Source: Chitinophagales bacterium (GTDB taxonomy: Bacteria; Bacteroidota; Bacteroidia; Chitinophagales; Chitinophagaceae). From it: a stretch of DNA of 9,970 bases. Position numbers and translations under genes: made by a program. Location: contig JAATGW010000776.1 of assembly GCA_015654495.1 (NCBI GenBank), forward strand, positions 1 through 9,970, given 5' to 3'. Shown piece after piece: positions 5,852 through 9,970 of this stretch (positions are counted from its first letter, which is position 1; each line of letters starts with the position of its first letter). The notes beneath the pieces were generated by a model, which had not been told where the DNA came from, searched no databases, and saw nothing but the letters and a program-made list of their open reading frames with translations.

Positions 5852-5899
5852 TGGCATTAATGAATTATTTATAATTAGTTCAAAACCTTGTTACAGTGG

Positions 5900-6727
5900 T
5901 TATTCGTGTAATGCAAGGATCGGGATATGGGTATGATAGGCCAGTTTTCTGGTATGGCTGGTTTTAAATATTCCTTCCAGGAAACTGTGTTTTCTGGGTA
6001 CAGTGATAATCACATCGGCCTTTCTGTCTTCCGCAAAAATGTTGATGGATTCAACGAAATCATACATCCTGATAAAAGCATATTCAGGTTCAAAACCATC
6101 CAGAATGACATTGAGTTTGCCTTTCTCTTCTTTATAATGTTCAGTCAGTTCAACATAATGATCCTCATCAACATTTACTACATGCAGTTTGGGACGGACC
6201 ATGGCCAGGAATTTACGGAGCTCAATTTTCGGAGTAGTTTGGTCAACATCCTTGAAATCGCTTGCAAATACCACATTCTTAATCGGCCGGTATGTAGCAT
6301 CAGGAGGTATAATCAATACCGGTGCTATATTGTGACTGATCACACTCAGCGTTGTACTCCCGATAAAAATTTCTTCCAGTTTTGTGGCGCCGTTCATTCC
6401 CATTATGATAAGATCCACAGGCTGGTGATGTACAAGTTTCTGAAGATTATCAATAAGGTCTCCTTCTTCGGCGAGAATGGCGATATCGGTTCCGTCTGCA
6501 TAGTCTGACAGTTCGGCCTTCATTGCTATGAGTGCCGCATTTGAAATTGTCAGGCGTGCATCCTCATCACTGAATACAGTTGTACCATCAGCGCCTGTTG
6601 AAACGGCATCGAATGCATTGTAAAGTACCACCGATGCATTTACCACATCCCTTGCAAGCTGCAGGGCATAGCGGGCCGCATTCTTTGCTGTGTCAGAAAA
6701 ATCGGTTGGAACAAGAAATTTTTTCAT
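5900..6727 (-). CDS. Tandem-domain universal stress protein (UspA family)
   Basis: This 275-aa protein has two UspA domains (about 1-142 and 148-275), a common layout in Bacteroidota. Domain 1 opens with KKFLVPTDFSDTA and carries a complete ATP-binding signature G-2x-G-9x-G-S (Gly110, Gly113, Gly123, Ser124). Domain 2 starts with IKNVVFASDF and ends with HIPILALHE, but at the equivalent place it reads VPRKHSFLEGIFKTSHT, without the glycines, so it probably does not bind ATP the same way. The protein is cytoplasmic, without signal peptide or membrane segment; its specific role cannot be told. The start is the ATG at 6727, with MKKFLVPTDFS as in the family. It is transcribed divergently from the GH20 gene and ends in a clear terminator. 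Confidence 0.92.
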   Translation of the reverse strand: MKKFLVPTDFSDTAKNAARYALQLARDVVNASVVLYNAFDAVSTGADGTTVFSDEDARLTISNAALIAMKAELSDYADGTDIAILAEEGDLIDNLQKLVHHQPVDLIIMGMNGATKLEEIFIGSTTLSVISHNIAPVLIIPPDATYRPIKNVVFASDFKDVDQTTPKIELRKFLAMVRPKLHVVNVDEDHYVELTEHYKEEKGKLNVILDGFEPEYAFIRMYDFVESINIFAEDRKADVIITVPRKHSFLEGIFKTSHTRKLAYHTHIPILALHE

Positions 6728-6909
6728 ACTTGCTGTTTTTACTGAAAAACGGGTTTTAAGCTTTTAATGAAAATCTGAAATCCGGTTCAAAAATCAATGT
6801 TCTATCCAACGCAGTTATAAAGAAATTTTCCACGCTGCCATCACATTAATATTTTGCCAACCGGAAGGTAATAAAATCATTCACTATTTTCGACCCTTAA
6901 TTGTTTGTC
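6728..6909. other. Divergent intergenic region between the stress protein and GH20 genes
   Basis: These 182 bases must hold promoters in both directions. Only imperfect -7-like sequences are visible: TATTTTCG at 6885-6892 on the plus strand, and GATTTTTG on the minus strand near 6790. Neither has a TTG at the right distance. No operator-like dyad stands out. Confidence 0.4.
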
Positions 6910-8832
6910 ATGAAAAAGATTTTTTTAGTGGTTTTTGTTCTATCGGCTTTTCGGGGGTTTGGTCAACAGCCTTCGGTTCAGATCATTCCTCAACCTGTGG
7001 AAGTGAAAAGCGGCGAGGGTTTTTTTGTTCTCAATGAGTCATCTTCTGTTTCTGTTCCTGACGGCAGTCCGGCATTATTGAAGGCGGCTGAAATTTTTGC
7101 TGCTCAGGTAAAAACCGCGACCGGCTACAGTATTCCGGTTCGTTCCGGTGGGGTTTCAACCAGGAATGTTGGAAATATTATCGTGGAAATTAATAAAACC
7201 CCCGATGCTGTAATCGGGGACGAAGGCTACAGGCTGAAACTGACAAATGCAGCAGCAACTATCACAGCTAATAAGCCGGCTGGAGTTTTTTATGCTTTCC
7301 AGACACTGATTCAACTGCTTCCCAATGAAATTGAAAGTAAAACCCTTGCAAAAGATATCAGTTGGAAGGCGCCGGCAGTTGAGGTGCTGGATTATCCGCG
7401 TTTTGGCTGGAGGGGACTGATGTTTGATGTTTCCCGCCATTTTTTTACAAAAGCTGAAGTGAAGGAATTTATCGATGATATGGTGAAGTACAAGTACAAT
7501 CTGCTTCACTGGCATCTCACTGACGATGAAGGCTGGCGGATTGAAATTAAGAGCCTTCCGAAACTGACTGAAGTAGGTGCCTGGAGTGTAAAGCGTACCG
7601 GAACATTTGGCAATTTTATTCCTCCCACCGATAATGAACCCCGCAACTATGGAGGTTTTTATACCCAGGATGATATAAAAGAAGTGGTACAGTATGCGGC
7701 AGATCGTTTTGTAAACGTACTTCCCGAAGTTGATATTCCGGGGCATAGCCTTGCTGCAATAGCTGCCTATCCGGAACTATCATGTACTCCCGGAGCAGAA
7801 AAATACAAGGTCAGGTCTGGTGAGAAAATCATGAACTGGTATTCAGGTGGTTTTACAGCCCTGATTGATAATACACTTTGCCCGGCTAACGAAAAAGTGT
7901 ACACTTTCCTGGATAAGGTTTTTACAGAAGTGGCCCAGCTTTTTCCTTTTCCTTATATCCATATGGGCGGCGACGAATGTGCTAAAAATTTCTGGGAGAT
8001 CAGTCCCCAGGTAAAACAGCTCATGCAAAAGGAAAAACTGAAAGACATGCATGAGGTTCAGAGTTATTTTGTAAAAAGAGTTTCAAAAATTGTGACTTCA
8101 AAAGGAAAGAAAATGATTGGCTGGGATGAAATTCTGGAAGGTGGTGATCTTCCTAAAACTGCAGCGGTAATGAGCTGGCGCGGTATGAAAGGGGGAATTG
8201 AAGCTGCGAAATTAGGCCATGAGGTAGTTATGACTCCAACCACTTTTGTTTATCTGGATTATATGCAGACTGATGGCGCGATTGAACCACCGGTATACTC
8301 GACCCTGAGGCTAAAAACCACTTATGCATTTGAGCCCGTTCCTGAAGGCGTAGATGCCAGACTCATCAAAGGTGGACAAGGCAATCTCTGGACAGAACAG
8401 GTATATAATACGCGTCATTTGCAGTACATGATCTGGCCCCGCGGGTTTGCAGTTGCGGAAGCGCTTTGGTCACCAAAAGAAAAAAGGAACTGGGAAAATT
8501 TTGTACCCAGGGTCGAATCTCAATTCGCGCGTTTCAGTGTTGCACAAAAGAAATATGCGCCAAGTATATATGATCCGTTGATAAAGGTTAAAAAAGCCGA
8601 CAGTACAAAAATGCTTGTTGACTTTGATCCGGAAATCAGCAATCTTGACATTTATTACACATTTGATAATTCATTTCCTGATCAGTTCTATCCTAAATAC
8701 GATGGAACTTCGATTCCTGTGCCTATTGACGCGGCAACCCTAAAAGTGATTACTTACAGGAACGGAAAACAGATCGGCAGGTTAATGGTATTAAATGCTG
8801 CGGACCTGAAGAGGAGAGCCGGCATCAAATAA
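6910..8832 (+). CDS. Secreted GH20 beta-N-acetylhexosaminidase
   Basis: The 640-aa enzyme would remove terminal beta-linked GlcNAc or GalNAc from glycans such as chitin oligomers, glycoproteins or peptidoglycan fragments. A signal peptide covers about 1-18 (MKKIFLVVFVLSAFRGFG), so it is exported. An N-terminal GH20b domain (about 25-160; IIPQPVEV, GYRLKL, GVFYAFQTL) precedes the GH20 barrel, which begins at YPRFGWRGLMFDVSRHF and contains HWHLTDDEGW (from His200) and EVDIPGHS. The catalytic pair is Asp355-Glu356 in HMGGDEC, as expected for substrate-assisted catalysis. The C-terminal part (about 565-640) resembles the small beta-sandwich at the end of many hexosaminidases. The true start is the ATG at 6910; a TTG three codons upstream is in frame but less likely. 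No type IX sorting signal or lipobox is seen. It stands alone, with no SusCD pair nearby. Confidence 0.95.
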   Translation: MKKIFLVVFVLSAFRGFGQQPSVQIIPQPVEVKSGEGFFVLNESSSVSVPDGSPALLKAAEIFAAQVKTATGYSIPVRSGGVSTRNVGNIIVEINKTPDAVIGDEGYRLKLTNAAATITANKPAGVFYAFQTLIQLLPNEIESKTLAKDISWKAPAVEVLDYPRFGWRGLMFDVSRHFFTKAEVKEFIDDMVKYKYNLLHWHLTDDEGWRIEIKSLPKLTEVGAWSVKRTGTFGNFIPPTDNEPRNYGGFYTQDDIKEVVQYAADRFVNVLPEVDIPGHSLAAIAAYPELSCTPGAEKYKVRSGEKIMNWYSGGFTALIDNTLCPANEKVYTFLDKVFTEVAQLFPFPYIHMGGDECAKNFWEISPQVKQLMQKEKLKDMHEVQSYFVKRVSKIVTSKGKKMIGWDEILEGGDLPKTAAVMSWRGMKGGIEAAKLGHEVVMTPTTFVYLDYMQTDGAIEPPVYSTLRLKTTYAFEPVPEGVDARLIKGGQGNLWTEQVYNTRHLQYMIWPRGFAVAEALWSPKEKRNWENFVPRVESQFARFSVAQKKYAPSIYDPLIKVKKADSTKMLVDFDPEISNLDIYYTFDNSFPDQFYPKYDGTSIPVPIDAATLKVITYRNGKQIGRLMVLNAADLKRRAGIK

Positions 8833-8842
8833 TTCCCGTTTG

Positions 8843-8876
8843 GTTTATCCGATATGCCACGGTATATCGGATAAAC
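8843..8876 (+). terminator. Hairpin after the GH20 gene, probable terminator
   Basis: GTTTATCCGATAT (8843-8855) pairs perfectly with ATATCGGATAAAC (8864-8876), a 13-bp stem with an 8-base loop, 10 bases after the GH20 stop. A T-rich stretch (8888-8898) follows only about ten bases later and the stem is A/T-rich, so it may be a weak terminator or an RNA-stabilising hairpin. Confidence 0.6.
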
Positions 8877-8977
8877 TGAATTCTGAATTTTTCTTTTGTG
8901 TACCTGTTGCTTTTTCAGAAACTCTGTTTTTTCCGGCTTAATTAAATTTAGGTTTTTACTGATTTATTCATTGTCGC

Positions 8978-9775
8978 ATGGGTTATTTTTCCGGGAAAGT
9001 AGTTTGGATTACGGGTGCATCGTCGGGAATCGGGGAGGCACTTGCAAAAGCATTTGCAGATCAGGGGAGCAGACTGGTATTGTATGCGCGAAGGGTTGCA
9101 GAACTGCAGCGGGTAAAAACCTCTCTTAACCTGACAGACGAGAACTGTCTTATTCTTCCGATGGATTTAACTGATTTGTCGGGTGCATCACAAATGGTAA
9201 CCGAAGTTGTTTTGAAATTCGGAAGGATTGATATTCTTGTAAACAATGGTGGGATCAGTCAAAGAGCCCTGACTATTGATACTGCAATTGAGACCGACCG
9301 CGAGATAATGGAAGTAAATTTTTTCGGTGCCATCATTCTGACCAAACTTGTATTACCGGTCATGGTAAAGCAAGAGTCTGGAAATATTGTAGTAATAAGT
9401 AGTGTGGCAGGGAAATTCGGATTTTATTTCAGATCGGCCTACTCGGCATCCAAACATGCACTTCATGGCTTTTATGAATCGCTCCGGATGGAAGTCTATA
9501 AATACAATATTAAAGTATTGCTTGTTTGTCCGGGAAAGATCAGGACAAATATCTCGGTAAATGCGTTGAAAGGTGACGGTGCAAAATTCAACAAAATGGA
9601 CCAGGGCCAACTGGATGGAATGCCGGCAGATGAATGTGCCGAAAAAATATTGTCGGGTATCCGTAGGGGAAAGTATGAGTTGCTGATTGGAGGTAAAGAA
9701 GTAATGGCCGTGCGGATCAAACAGTTTTTTCCGAACTTTTTTGCGGATTTTATAAGAAAGCAGAAGATGGAATAG
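8978..9775 (+). CDS. Classical short-chain dehydrogenase/reductase (DHRS7-like)
   Basis: This 265-aa Rossmann-fold oxidoreductase carries the cofactor motif TGASSGIG (12-19), Asp63 in MDLTD, NNGG (89-92, usually NNAG), Asn114, Ser142 in ISSVAG, Tyr155 and Lys159 in YSASK, and PGKIRT (185-190). The full catalytic set Asn-Ser-Tyr-Lys is present. Arg38-Arg39 after the second strand (LVLYARR) suggests NADP(H) over NAD(H). The overall form resembles the DHRS7-type reductases common in Bacteroidota; the substrate is unknown. The start ATG at 8978 opens directly into the typical N-terminus; no ribosome site is visible. A -7-like TAGGTTTT (8949-8956) lies upstream, but with no TTG partner. The GH20 hairpin separates it from the gene before. 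Confidence 0.92.
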   Translation: MGYFSGKVVWITGASSGIGEALAKAFADQGSRLVLYARRVAELQRVKTSLNLTDENCLILPMDLTDLSGASQMVTEVVLKFGRIDILVNNGGISQRALTIDTAIETDREIMEVNFFGAIILTKLVLPVMVKQESGNIVVISSVAGKFGFYFRSAYSASKHALHGFYESLRMEVYKYNIKVLLVCPGKIRTNISVNALKGDGAKFNKMDQGQLDGMPADECAEKILSGIRRGKYELLIGGKEVMAVRIKQFFPNFFADFIRKQKME

Positions 9776-9970
9776 TGGGTAGTGAGAAGTGGGGAGGGGT
9801 TAGAAAGACAGTAGACGGTAGACAGTAGCCATCACAAGCGGCCAGTTGCAACCAGCGTGCCTTCCAGCAATCATCAATCTTAGTGTGCTATAATTAATTT
9901 TTCTTTGAATAATTACCTGACCTAAAAACATTATAATCTATAAATGTCAACCGGCTGTTCTCTACTGCCT
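9776..9970. other. Gene-free end of the window
   Basis: I see no coding frame, hairpin terminator or convincing promoter in these 195 bases. The stretch just after the SDR stop is G-rich (GGGTAGTGAGAAGTGGGGAG) and leads into a heptamer tandem repeat; the remainder is A/T-rich. Confidence 0.6.
9807..9827. repeat. Three tandem copies of the heptamer GACRGTA
   Basis: GACAGTA, GACGGTA and GACAGTA follow without a gap, 31 bases after the SDR stop. With only three copies it is a small tandem repeat; it may be a remnant of a longer, slippage-prone run. Confidence 0.75.

Noticed and set aside
5927..6508. 193-aa plus-strand frame opposite the stress protein
   Set aside because: The minus-strand gene has full UspA motifs and a terminator; the antisense frame has no recognisable domain.
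6901..6909. TTG start for the GH20 gene
   Set aside because: The ATG at 6910 begins a standard signal peptide (MKKIFLVVFV), and the extra three residues add nothing.
8943..8956. SDR promoter (TAAATTTA or TAGGTTTT)
   Set aside because: Both miss the final G of TAnnTTTG and lack a TTG element 17-23 bases upstream.

Overview
The window looks like chromosomal DNA from a member of the Bacteroidota, probably near the Chitinophagales or Sphingobacteriales. The evidence is a GLPGLI/DUF4412-type secreted protein, a two-domain universal stress protein, a secreted GH20 hexosaminidase, a CrtA-type monooxygenase typical of pigmented Bacteroidota, few Shine-Dalgarno sequences, and one good match to the Bacteroidota promoter form TTG-N(17-23)-TAnnTTTG. 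The taxonomic call is inference; no rRNA or marker gene is present.

Region 1 (1-1544) is a repeat island around one IS200/IS605-type (RAYT-like) HUH transposase gene on the minus strand (448-909). Two arrays flank it. Each has two copies of a 180-188 bp unit that consists almost wholly of inverted repeats: two palindromes with the shared core GGATTGAAATCC in opposite orientation, two small GC hairpins nested inside them, and often a further central dyad and a linker hairpin. Both arrays begin with the same junction and stop at the same base of the palindrome. This resembles the BIME/REP plus RAYT systems of Proteobacteria but with a larger and more regular unit, and it is the most interesting part of the window.

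Region 2 (1553-3954) is a likely two-gene minus-strand operon of pentein-fold enzymes: an arginine deiminase-type protein (484 aa, all catalytic and arginine-binding positions apparently kept), then a CtlX-type citrulline-utilisation hydrolase. Together they could take arginine through citrulline to ornithine. The second repeat array stops 8 bp after the ctlX stop codon.

Region 3 (4112-6727) continues on the minus strand with a CrtA (spheroidene monooxygenase)-like protein, a methionine-rich secreted DUF4412/GLPGLI-type protein with a recognisable promoter, and a tandem UspA-domain stress protein ending at a clear intrinsic terminator.

Region 4 (6910-9775) is on the plus strand: a secreted GH20 beta-N-acetylhexosaminidase closed by a 13-bp hairpin, then a classical short-chain dehydrogenase/reductase. 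The last 195 bases hold a small heptamer tandem repeat and no gene. Regions 2 to 4 look like ordinary housekeeping or accessory metabolism, with no sign of a shared pathway across them.
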